A stretch of 6,830 nt of DNA from JAVBRU01 sp031547595 (GCA_031547595.1 JAVBRU010000102.1:1-6830); one strand, 5' to 3'. Numbered from the stretch's first letter, positions 1 to 6,830 are shown. Notes: generated by a model not told the origin, from the letters alone. Numbers and translations: made by a program.

Positions 1-1
1 G

Positions 2-1909
2 GAATACGAGTCCATGGATATTTCGCCCCTCACCGATGAGGCACTCATCCGCCGCCGCTTTCAGGCGCTGAAAGATCACGGTTTCAATTTTTACCGCTAT
101 CACACCCACGTGCCCACCGAGAAAGAGCTGCGCATCGCCGATGAAATGGGCTTTCTGGTGGATGCCGAGGTGGGGCTGGTGAGCAACTTCCACAAAACCC
201 TGCCCGTGGAGCATGGCTTTGACATGCTGGAGCGCTATGTGCGGCATACCCGCAACCACCCGTCCCTGCTGATCTATTGCCTGGGCAATGAGGGCAGCCA
301 GCTGATGGTGGAAAGCCAGACCGAGCGCAACAAGGCGCGCATGGGCTATGACCTCATCAAACGTAGCACCCAAAACCAGTTCGCCCTCACCTGCTTTGGC
401 AACCAGGGCGAGCTACCGGAGCTGAAAAACGACATCGAAACGCCCCATTTGTGGAGCGATAATTTCCTGGCCGCTTATGACGGACTGAGCCGGGTGCCCT
501 GGGAGCTGCTTGCCGGCACCACCCTTGGCCGCCCGTGCGTGGTGCACGAGTACGGCAAGTTTGGCGTGTGGCCAGATATGCGGGATGAACAGGCCAACAA
601 TGCCCGAGGCGGCATTTTGCGGGATTTTGCCACCCAGGCACGCCAGGCGCTGGCCGAGCAGGAATTGATGGACATGGAAGCTGCATTCATCAAAAACTCG
701 CGTTTACACAGCGGCGACATCACCCGTATCATTCTGGAGGAAGCACGCCGCCAGCCCTTTATCAGCGGATACACGCTGTGGAGCTTTTTCCGGGGCGGCC
801 CGCGCAACACCGGCCTTTGCGACGACACCGGCACGCGCTATGACGGCGATCCTGCTGTGTTTCGAAACGGCTGCAACGCGCCGGTGGCGCTGCTGATGGA
901 CAGGGGCTTTCAGGGGCGGGCGCTGGCCTGCTATGCCCCGCAAAAAATCGGCATCACGCTGTCTAACTTCGGCAGGGATGCCGTGCAGGGCGGCCTTTGC
1001 GCGGCGCTTTATTGCGAGGGCAAGCTGATTGCCAAAACATGTACCGATGCTTGCGCCATGCCCGGCGAAACCAAAGAAGCCCTGCAATTTGCCTTCATTG
1101 TGCCGGGAGAGTTCAGCGGCAAAAAGCTGCTGCTGGAGGCGACGCTGGGAGAAGTTAAAAACGCCTGGGATTTCTGGGCCTTTGATTGCACGCCGGGCAA
1201 TGAGCAACCCCTTTTGCACCTGCAAGACCCGGAAACGGAAGCGCAGATCATGGCGCTTTGCCCCCAAGCAATCCGGTTGCAGGATGCCGATTCCATCCGC
1301 ATTGGCTGCCGCAGCTGGACGCATCCCCGCCTTTGCGAAACGGTGCTGGCGCTTCAACGCATGGTGATAGCAGATACCGTGGACGCTGTGGTGAAGGATA
1401 TTCTGGCATCCGGCGGGCAAGTGCTGCTGCTGGATACAGGGCGGCTGCCGGAGGATTGGTACAACCCCGCTGTGCTGCCCACGCTGGGGGAACGCGACAC
1501 CGGGCGCTATTTCTCCTCCTTCCGCGCGGGCTGGCACACCGGCAACCTGTTGACGGTGATCGAAAACGACGCATTGCTTGGCCATTATCCGCAGGATGGC
1601 CTTTGCGGCCTGCACTTTTATGCCATGCTGCAATCGGCACGCGGCCTTCATGCCGAAAAGGCCGCACAAGACACCGGCTGCACATTGAACAGCGTGATCT
1701 ACGGCGTGGCCAAGGTGCCCTGCAAGGCAGCGGCGCAGATTGTGGTGCAAGACCCCAACGCCATCAAGGAGCAACGAAGCACAAAAGCGCGCACCTTTGA
1801 TATGATGCGGCAGGACTATCTGCTGGCGGGCGAACACCTGACTGTTTGCTCCATGAAGCTGCTGCGCGATCCTGCGGGCAAAGCGTTGCTGCGGCAAATG
1901 CTGTGTTAA
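2..1909 (+). CDS. GH2-type glycoside hydrolase with C-terminal amidotransferase-like domain (5' partial)
   Basis: The frame is open to the window edge, so the ATG at 14 is probably internal and the N-terminal sugar-binding and sandwich domains lie upstream. Residues here count from that ATG. A GH2 TIM barrel covers about 1-285: HGFNFYRYHTH (22-32), ADEMGFLVDAEVG (42-54), then NHPSLLIYCLGNEG (81-94), where E93 is the expected acid/base. VVHEYGKF holds E179, the expected nucleophile, 86 residues on, similar to known GH2 enzymes. A barrel-end segment rich in Trp, Gly and Asp follows (about 250-283). About 290-398 looks like a beta-sandwich. About 400-631 resembles the class-I glutamine amidotransferase/ThuA-like domain that ends some large GH2 proteins, finishing with a VCSMKLLRDP-type strand. 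I see no amidotransferase Cys-His-Glu triad, so that domain is probably structural or binding. Retaining exo-glycosidase activity is likely from the family, but the sugar cannot be read. First gene of the visible cluster, 16 bases before the next. Confidence 0.85.
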   Translation, partial: EYESMDISPLTDEALIRRRFQALKDHGFNFYRYHTHVPTEKELRIADEMGFLVDAEVGLVSNFHKTLPVEHGFDMLERYVRHTRNHPSLLIYCLGNEGSQLMVESQTERNKARMGYDLIKRSTQNQFALTCFGNQGELPELKNDIETPHLWSDNFLAAYDGLSRVPWELLAGTTLGRPCVVHEYGKFGVWPDMRDEQANNARGGILRDFATQARQALAEQELMDMEAAFIKNSRLHSGDITRIILEEARRQPFISGYTLWSFFRGGPRNTGLCDDTGTRYDGDPAVFRNGCNAPVALLMDRGFQGRALACYAPQKIGITLSNFGRDAVQGGLCAALYCEGKLIAKTCTDACAMPGETKEALQFAFIVPGEFSGKKLLLEATLGEVKNAWDFWAFDCTPGNEQPLLHLQDPETEAQIMALCPQAIRLQDADSIRIGCRSWTHPRLCETVLALQRMVIADTVDAVVKDILASGGQVLLLDTGRLPEDWYNPAVLPTLGERDTGRYFSSFRAGWHTGNLLTVIENDALLGHYPQDGLCGLHFYAMLQSARGLHAEKAAQDTGCTLNSVIYGVAKVPCKAAAQIVVQDPNAIKEQRSTKARTFDMMRQDYLLAGEHLTVCSMKLLRDPAGKALLRQMLC

Positions 1910-1910
1910 A

Positions 1911-1916
1911 AAGGAG
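1911..1916 (+). promoter_or_regulatory. Ribosome binding site of the propeller gene
   Basis: AAGGAG lies directly after the stop codon of the GH2 gene and 9 bases before the ATG at 1926. This near-perfect Shine-Dalgarno core fixes the start of the next gene. The 16-base gap leaves no room for a separate promoter or terminator, so the two genes are likely co-transcribed. Confidence 0.85.
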
Positions 1917-1925
1917 AAAACGTCC

Positions 1926-3521
1926 ATGAAGCTGTACAATGGTATTGAGATTTCGGAGCATTTCCCGTCGCAGGATATACCGGAAAACTCTCGCATTCCT
2001 CTGCCCGTGCCGTATTTGGAAACGCCGCCGGAGTTGATTGATATTTCCATTGGCCGTCAGCTGTTCGTGGATGATTTTCTAATTGAAAGTACGGATTTGC
2101 AGCGGACAGAGCATCGCCCACAGTCCTATGCGGGCAATCCGATTTTTACACCGGAAATGCCTTGGGAGACTGGCGAGCCGAAACGGACATATGAAGAGCA
2201 CCGTCCCCCTTCTGTCAGTCCCAGCATGGGTGGAGTGTGGTACGATGGGCAGGAGAAGAAATATAAGCTGTGGTATATGGCCAGCTTCTTTGGCAGCGTG
2301 GCCTATGCCGAAAGCAGCGATGGCGTACACTTCAACCGGCCGGACACGGGGATTTACGAAAACAGCAATATCGTGATGCCCAGGGGCGGCAGCTTTTTTG
2401 ATACCAATTGCGTGGTACTGAACCGTTATGGCCAAGAAAACTACGAAGATGATTTTGTGATGAGCTTGTATGTGCGCCCGGTCAAATGCGAGCGGATTGG
2501 GGTCAACGTATACACCTCCGCAGATGGTGTGCACTGGACGTACAGGGCGCACACGGCAGGCTGCGACGATACTACGACGGTGTTTTACAATCCGTTTCGA
2601 AGAAAATGGGTGTATAGCATCAAAAAAAACGATCGATATTTTGGCCGCCGCCGGGAATACAGCGAATGTGATGATCTGACTGCCGGGCGGGCGATGGAAA
2701 ACCGCGTATTTTTCCAGCGCACAGATGAGCTGGATATGGAGCATCCGCACTGGCGGCTAAAGCCTGAACTATATGTGTTTCACGCCGTGGCCTATGAGTC
2801 CATGATGCTGGGGGCATATACCATTTTCAAGGGGCCTCAAAACGAGGTTTCTATGCAGCGGGGTTTGCCCAAGCACACCGAAATGCATATCGGGTACAGC
2901 CGGGACGGGTTTCATTTTTCCAGGCAACAAAACCGCACCGCCTTTATCGCGCCGCACCCGGGCGAGGGAAGGTGGGATGAGGGCTACGTCCATTTTAACA
3001 GCGCCATTTGCACAGTGGCAGAGGAGCTGCTGACATTCTATTATTCCGCATTTCGGGGCGATGCTGCCAAGCAGAATGCTGATGCACCCGAATTGAATGG
3101 TATGTACGCCAACGGAAGCCTGGGGATGGCTACCTTGCGGCGGGATGGCTTTGCTTCGATGCAGGGAACAGGTACATTGCAAACAAGAAAGCTGGTATTC
3201 GACGGGGAATTTGTGTTTGTCAACGCGGCGGCCCAGCATTTGCAGGTGGAAGTACAGGACGAGAACGGCCAACCCATTTCGGGCTACGAACGGGAAAACT
3301 GCGTGCCCTTTACGGGCGACAGTTGCAGGCAGCGCATTTCTTGGCGCGAAAATGCTTCACTTAAGGCATTAAAGGGGCGCATCATCCGGCTGGTATTCTA
3401 TCAGCAGAAGGGGCAGTTGTTTGCTTTTTGGATCAGCGGCACGGAAGACGGCGAAAGCAAGGGCTATCTGGCGGGGGGCATGCCGGGCAGGGAAACCTTG
3501 CAGGATAAGGGGGCTGTATAG
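1926..3521 (+). CDS. Putative glycosidase, GH32/43-like beta-propeller with C-terminal beta-sandwich
   Basis: The 531-residue product has no signal peptide or membrane segment, so it is probably cytoplasmic. It matches in style a widespread but poorly characterised group of glycosidase-like proteins known from gut bacteria, Planctomycetes and Verrucomicrobia. Near the N-terminus is GRQLFVDDFLIES (43-55). Propeller-blade signatures follow: VWYDGQEKKYKLWYM (from about 104), ESSDGVHF, TSADGVHW, then CDDTTTVFYNPFRRKWVYS (213-231), AYESMMLG (E291), YSRDGFHFSR (D327) and EGRWDEGYVHF (D351, E352). Repeated S-x-DG-x-H-(F/W) turns are typical of five-bladed GH32/43/62/68/117 folds. Candidate catalytic acids are D49/D50, D214/D215, E291 and D351/E352; I cannot choose between them by eye. 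About 415-515 reads as a beta-sandwich with KLVFDGEFVFVNA and RLVFYQQKGQLFAFW. The start is fixed by the AAGGAG at 1911. Parts of the gene are lower in G+C than its neighbours. Glycoside hydrolysis is inferred from fold and context; a lyase or phosphorylase role remains possible. Confidence 0.75.
   Translation: MKLYNGIEISEHFPSQDIPENSRIPLPVPYLETPPELIDISIGRQLFVDDFLIESTDLQRTEHRPQSYAGNPIFTPEMPWETGEPKRTYEEHRPPSVSPSMGGVWYDGQEKKYKLWYMASFFGSVAYAESSDGVHFNRPDTGIYENSNIVMPRGGSFFDTNCVVLNRYGQENYEDDFVMSLYVRPVKCERIGVNVYTSADGVHWTYRAHTAGCDDTTTVFYNPFRRKWVYSIKKNDRYFGRRREYSECDDLTAGRAMENRVFFQRTDELDMEHPHWRLKPELYVFHAVAYESMMLGAYTIFKGPQNEVSMQRGLPKHTEMHIGYSRDGFHFSRQQNRTAFIAPHPGEGRWDEGYVHFNSAICTVAEELLTFYYSAFRGDAAKQNADAPELNGMYANGSLGMATLRRDGFASMQGTGTLQTRKLVFDGEFVFVNAAAQHLQVEVQDENGQPISGYERENCVPFTGDSCRQRISWRENASLKALKGRIIRLVFYQQKGQLFAFWISGTEDGESKGYLAGGMPGRETLQDKGAV
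3507..3513 (+). promoter_or_regulatory. Ribosome binding site of the GH95 gene
   Basis: AAGGGGG lies within the last codons of the propeller gene, 9 bases before the ATG at 3523. It supports that ATG over the in-frame TTG at 3421, which would add 34 residues unlike the start of any GH95 protein. The propeller gene stops at 3521, leaving a 1-base gap, so translation of the two is probably coupled. Confidence 0.75.
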
Positions 3522-3522
3522 T

Positions 3523-5718
3523 ATGCGGGCATCCGAGCACCGGCTGTGGTACACGCAGCCTGCGAAAAACTGGAACGAAGCGCTGCCGCTGGGCAATGGA
3601 CGTATCGGTGTGATGGCGCACGGCGGCGCAGCGCAGGAAAAACTGTCGCTCAATGAAGATACGCTGTGGAGCGGCTACCCTCGCGCATCGGCCCTGCAAT
3701 GCGACGATGTGTACAAACAGGCGCAAAGGCTTGCGTTGGCGGGGGATTTTTTCAGCTCGCAGGAGCTATTGGAAAAAGAATTTGGCGATTATCTGGTGCA
3801 GATGTATCTGCCCCTTGGCCATATTGACATCACCATGGCGCATAATTTACAGGTGGCTGATTATGCGCGGGAGCTGCGGCTGAATACGGCAATCCATACG
3901 GTTTCGTACCGCTGCGGGGGTGTGCGCTATGTGCGGGAATGCTTTGTCAGCGCGCCGCACCATGTGGTGGCCGTGCACCTGACGGCGGATGCGCCCGGCC
4001 AGATCAGCTTTGGGGCATCGCTGCATGGTGCGCTCAAGTGTACCAAGGATCAGGACGGAGAGGCCCTGTACATCACCGGCAATTGCCCCGTGTGCCTGCC
4101 ACCCTATGGCAGCGTCACGCGCGATGAAAGCGGCCACCTCTATTTTGGCGAGGACGAAAAAAAGGGCGTGGGATACCGGGCGGGGATGCGTGCCGCCATC
4201 AAGGGCGGCAGCTCCCATACTGACGCAGGCGTTATCACAGTGGAAAACGCCGATGAAGCCACGCTGTATTTTGCCGTGCGCACCAGCTTTAACGGGCCCT
4301 TTGCCCATCCCGTAACAAATGGGAAGCTGTACCACGGTGTATGTGTGACGGATTTAGAAAAGGCATGCGCAGCGGGCTTTGAGGCCCTGAAAACCGCACA
4401 TATCCAAGCGCATCAAGCGCTGTATAACCGTTGTTATATTTCTTTAGCAGAAAGTGATGCCAGCGCGCTTCCCACCGATGAGCGCCTGCGGCGGCGTCCG
4501 GAAGGCGACAACGCCCTGTATGCGCTGCTGTTTCATTACGGGCGGTATTTGCTGATCGCATCCTCCCGCAAAGGTACCCAGGCCGCCAATTTGCAGGGCA
4601 TCTGGAATGAAAAAATCGTGCCGCCCTGGTCTAGCAACTACACGCTGAACATCAATACCGAAATGAACTATTGGCCGGCGCTGGCGGGCAATCTGGCGGA
4701 GTGCTATGAGCCGTTGATTGCTCTGACAACAGAGCTTTGGCAGGCTGGACAGCAAACGGCGAAGAACTACTACGGCGCCTCCGGCTTTTGCAGCCATCAT
4801 GCCACAGACATCTGGCGCACCACGCACCCCAACACCAGCCGCCTGCCCCAAAGCTGCGCCTGGGGGCAGTGGAACCTGTCGAGCGGCTGGCTGTGCGCCA
4901 TGCTGTACGAGTATTACCGCTATACTGGGGACACGGATTATCTGAAAAGCATTGCGCCCATTCTGGCCGATGGCGCAGATTTTTATCTGTCGCTGCTGAC
5001 AGAGAAGGACGGCGAGCTGATTTTATGCCCCGCCACATCGCCGGAAAACGGCTATATCCGGGAGGGCAAGCGCTGCCCGATGGACATCAGCAGCACCATG
5101 AACATGGCCATCATCCGCGATGTGCTAAACTGCGCGGGCAAAGCGCTGAATACCGACAAATACGACGACGCGCTGAAGCGCCTTCGCGGATACCGTATCA
5201 ACAGCGATGGAACCCTCAACGAATGGCATGACGAGCACGAGGATTTCGAGCCGCACCACCGCCATATATCGCACTTGTACGGGCTGTTCCCCTCCCGCCA
5301 AATCACAACGCGGGAGCTGACAGACGCGTGCAAAAAAACGCTGGAAAAGCGCGGGGATGGCGGCACGGGCTGGAGCCTGGCGTGGAAAATCAACCTGTGG
5401 GCGCGCCTTTTGGATGGTGAACGGGCGCTACAACTGCTTGATAATCAACTGGCCTTGGTGGAGAGCGATTATGAGGGCAGGGAAACGGGCGGCGGCAGCT
5501 ACCCGAACCTGCTTTGTGCCCATCCGCCGTTCCAAATTGATGGCAACTTTGGCGCGTGCAGCGGCATCATGCAGATGCTGGTGCAAGAGGACGCGGCGGG
5601 TGGGACCAAGCTACTGCCTGCGCTGCCGGCTGCCTGGGCGTGCGGCGAAGTGTACGGCCTGTGCCTACCCGGTGGCAAAACCATTTCATTTTCGTGGAAG
5701 GATGGAAAAATCCTATGA
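3523..5718 (+). CDS. GH95 family alpha-L-fucosidase / alpha-L-galactosidase
   Basis: The 731-residue product starts at the ATG after AAGGGGG and opens with the GH95 N-terminal signature LWYTQPAKNWNEALPLGNG. There is no signal peptide, so it is likely cytoplasmic. GH95 enzymes are inverting exo-hydrolases that release terminal L-fucose or L-galactose. The N-terminal beta domain covers about 1-270 and the (alpha/alpha)6 barrel about 300-680. Catalytic positions match by motif to Bifidobacterium AfcA (N421, N423, E566, D766). N376 and N378 lie in TLNINTEMNYWP, E508 (acid) in TSPENGY, and D673 in QIDGNFG. HHRHISHLYGLFP (about 578-590) and GTGWSLAWKINLWARL are also family hallmarks. T374 sits where AfcA has H419, a position reported to separate fucosidase from L-galactosidase. 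The C-terminal sandwich looks short: the protein ends at SWKDGKIL soon after the LLPALPAAW strand. The stop overlaps the next start (ATGA), suggesting an operon. Confidence 0.93.
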   Translation: MRASEHRLWYTQPAKNWNEALPLGNGRIGVMAHGGAAQEKLSLNEDTLWSGYPRASALQCDDVYKQAQRLALAGDFFSSQELLEKEFGDYLVQMYLPLGHIDITMAHNLQVADYARELRLNTAIHTVSYRCGGVRYVRECFVSAPHHVVAVHLTADAPGQISFGASLHGALKCTKDQDGEALYITGNCPVCLPPYGSVTRDESGHLYFGEDEKKGVGYRAGMRAAIKGGSSHTDAGVITVENADEATLYFAVRTSFNGPFAHPVTNGKLYHGVCVTDLEKACAAGFEALKTAHIQAHQALYNRCYISLAESDASALPTDERLRRRPEGDNALYALLFHYGRYLLIASSRKGTQAANLQGIWNEKIVPPWSSNYTLNINTEMNYWPALAGNLAECYEPLIALTTELWQAGQQTAKNYYGASGFCSHHATDIWRTTHPNTSRLPQSCAWGQWNLSSGWLCAMLYEYYRYTGDTDYLKSIAPILADGADFYLSLLTEKDGELILCPATSPENGYIREGKRCPMDISSTMNMAIIRDVLNCAGKALNTDKYDDALKRLRGYRINSDGTLNEWHDEHEDFEPHHRHISHLYGLFPSRQITTRELTDACKKTLEKRGDGGTGWSLAWKINLWARLLDGERALQLLDNQLALVESDYEGRETGGGSYPNLLCAHPPFQIDGNFGACSGIMQMLVQEDAAGGTKLLPALPAAWACGEVYGLCLPGGKTISFSWKDGKIL
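5715..5718 (+). other. ATGA start/stop overlap between the GH95 and flavoprotein genes
   Basis: The TGA of the GH95 gene (5716-5718) overlaps the ATG of the next gene (5715-5717). A GGAAGGA at 5696-5702 lies 12 bases upstream, a slightly long spacing, so re-initiation by terminating ribosomes probably contributes. This ties expression of the oxidoreductase to that of the glycosidase. Confidence 0.85.
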
Positions 5719-6830
5719 CAGAGCAGCTTCATTATCAGGTGGCCGTCATTGGCGGCGGCATTTCCGGTGTATGCGCGGCGCTGGCTGCGGCGCGGCACGG
5801 GGCAAAAACGGTGCTCATACAAGACAGGCCGGTGCTGGGCGGCAATGCCAGTAGCGAAATTCGCATGCACATCGCCGGGGCCAACCGCGAGGGCACGCGG
5901 GAAAACGCGCGGGAAACAGGCATCATCGAAGAAATTCTGCTGGAGAATCAGCTGAAAAACCCCCAGCATTCTTTTTCGGTGTCCGACACCATCCTGTGGG
6001 AAAAGGTGCGGTTCCAAGAGAATTTATCGTTCTTTCTGAATACGCGCGTCACAAAAATGACAGCGGAAAACGGCAAAATCATCTCCGCCACGGCGCAGCA
6101 AATGACCACTGAGCGCGATCTTTTGTTCACTGCCGACCAGTGGATTGACGCCACAGGCGATGGCATAGTCGCGCACCAGGCGGGGGCAAAAAGCATGCGC
6201 GGGCGCGAAGCGGCGGCGGAATATGGCGAGAGCCTGGCCCCTGCCGTTGCCGATGATTTCACCATGGGCAACTCCATCCTTTTCACCGCCAAGGATATGG
6301 GGCGTCCTGTGCCCTTTCAGCCTCCAGAATGGGCATACCACTATGACGACAAGGACATCCCCGGCCATGCGCACCACAATAACGGCACCGTGGTGGAGGC
6401 GACATCGGGCTATTGGTGGCTAGAGCTGGGCGGCGACGCGCGAAACAGCGTGATGGATGGCGAGGACATCCGCGATGAGCTGCTCAAAACGCTGTATGGC
6501 GTGTGGGATCATTTGAAGAACCAGGACAAGGGCTGCGACAATCTGGCGCTGGATTGGGTGGGCTTTTTGCCGGGCAAGCGCGAAAGCCGCCGGGTGTTAG
6601 GGGATTATGTGCTGCGCCAGGATGATTTGACATCCGGCAGAATTTTTCTGGACGACATCGCTTATGGCGGCTGGCACATTGATTTGCATCCCGTGGGCGG
6701 CTTTGCTGCCTTTGGCGATTTCAAAGAGACCAGCCAGGAAGTGCTGGATCTGAAGCTGATCAAAAGCATATATGGCCTCCCGTCCCGCTGCCTGCTGCCG
6801 GGGGGGCTGGATACCCTGATCATGGCCGGG
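5715..6830 (+). CDS. FAD-dependent oxidoreductase, FAD_oxidored type (3' partial)
   Basis: This frame has no stop before the window ends, leaving 372 codons. The N-terminus is a Rossmann FAD-binding fold: VAVIGGGISGVCAALAAARHG has the GxGxxG motif at G13, G15 and G18. D37 of IQDRPVLGG lies near the end of the second strand, where an acidic residue usually binds the FAD ribose. GGNASSEIRMHI (42-53), IDATGDG (144-150), TMGNSILF, GYWWLELGG and PGKRESRRVLGDY (286-298) are conserved blocks of the FAD_oxidored group (PF12831). That group is often found among carbohydrate-degradation genes but is mostly uncharacterised. The last visible residues, LPGGLDTLIMAG, resemble the usual second FAD contact just before AGR-(D/N)-x-S, so the missing part holds that contact and any C-terminal domain. 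No signal peptide or twin-arginine motif is visible, suggesting a cytoplasmic protein. A role in oxidising a sugar or glycoside is inferred from context only. Confidence 0.88.
   Translation, partial: MTEQLHYQVAVIGGGISGVCAALAAARHGAKTVLIQDRPVLGGNASSEIRMHIAGANREGTRENARETGIIEEILLENQLKNPQHSFSVSDTILWEKVRFQENLSFFLNTRVTKMTAENGKIISATAQQMTTERDLLFTADQWIDATGDGIVAHQAGAKSMRGREAAAEYGESLAPAVADDFTMGNSILFTAKDMGRPVPFQPPEWAYHYDDKDIPGHAHHNNGTVVEATSGYWWLELGGDARNSVMDGEDIRDELLKTLYGVWDHLKNQDKGCDNLALDWVGFLPGKRESRRVLGDYVLRQDDLTSGRIFLDDIAYGGWHIDLHPVGGFAAFGDFKETSQEVLDLKLIKSIYGLPSRCLLPGGLDTLIMAG

Noticed and set aside
14..16. The ATG at 14 as the true start of the GH2 gene
   Set aside because: The frame is open upstream to the window edge and the protein would begin in the middle of the GH2 barrel without the usual N-terminal domains, so the gene most likely starts before the window.
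1258..1800. A 180-codon open frame on the plus strand, out of frame inside the GH2 gene
   Set aside because: It lies wholly inside the GH2 coding region, has an Arg/Ala/Gly-rich low-information product and lacks a ribosome binding site.
1910..1925. A possible promoter or terminator between the GH2 and propeller genes
   Set aside because: The 16-base gap contains only the ribosome binding site. There is no hairpin with a T-run and no room for promoter elements.
704..2050. A 448-codon open frame on the minus strand, opposite the GH2 gene
   Set aside because: It mirrors a strongly supported gene with conserved GH2 motifs. Its product is rich in Ala, Gln, His and Arg without recognisable domains, as expected from an antisense frame in G+C-rich coding DNA, and it runs across the junction into the next gene.
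3421..3522. An earlier TTG start for the GH95 gene at 3421
   Set aside because: The extra 34 residues overlap the propeller gene and resemble no GH95 N-terminus. The ATG at 3523 has a good ribosome binding site and begins the family signature directly.
3847..4335. A 162-codon minus-strand open frame opposite the GH95 gene
   Set aside because: It is fully nested opposite conserved GH95 sequence, with no domain or ribosome binding site.

Overview
The window is a compact block of four genes on the + strand with almost no non-coding DNA. The gaps are 16 bases, 1 base and then a 4-base ATGA overlap. Both ends cut through genes: the first lacks its 5' part and the fourth lacks its 3' part. The content points to a carbohydrate-degradation locus. 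There are no RNA genes, mobile elements, CRISPR repeats or convincing internal promoters or terminators, and no gene-free stretch of 300 bases.

Layout: (1) 2-1909, the C-terminal two thirds or so of a glycoside hydrolase family 2 (GH2) type enzyme, with a TIM barrel carrying both expected catalytic glutamates, a beta-sandwich and a C-terminal class-I-glutamine-amidotransferase-like fold. (2) 1926-3521, a protein resembling the five-bladed beta-propeller glycosidases (GH32/43/117-like), followed by a C-terminal beta-sandwich; its substrate is unknown. (3) 3523-5718, a cytoplasmic GH95 enzyme with all core catalytic residues. A threonine sits where the classical fucosidase has histidine, so alpha-L-galactosidase activity is as plausible as alpha-L-fucosidase. 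(4) 5715-6830, an FAD-dependent oxidoreductase (FAD_oxidored type) that has no stop codon before the window ends.

How they may work together (inference): genes 2 and 3 have no signal peptide, so the products probably act in the cytoplasm on imported oligosaccharides. The GH95 enzyme would remove terminal L-fucose or L-galactose, the GH2 and propeller proteins would cut other linkages, and the flavoprotein would oxidise a released sugar or a glycoside. Candidate sources of such glycans are host mucin-type glycans or plant polymers such as xyloglucan, rhamnogalacturonan II or glucuronoarabinoxylan; the sequence does not choose among them.

Organism: high G+C (high fifties percent in hand-sampled lines, lower in parts of gene 2), strong AAGGAG-like ribosome binding sites, tightly packed genes and protein styles familiar from gut Clostridia (Oscillospirales/Christensenellales-like Firmicutes). 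There is no phylogenetic marker, so this is a low-confidence guess.
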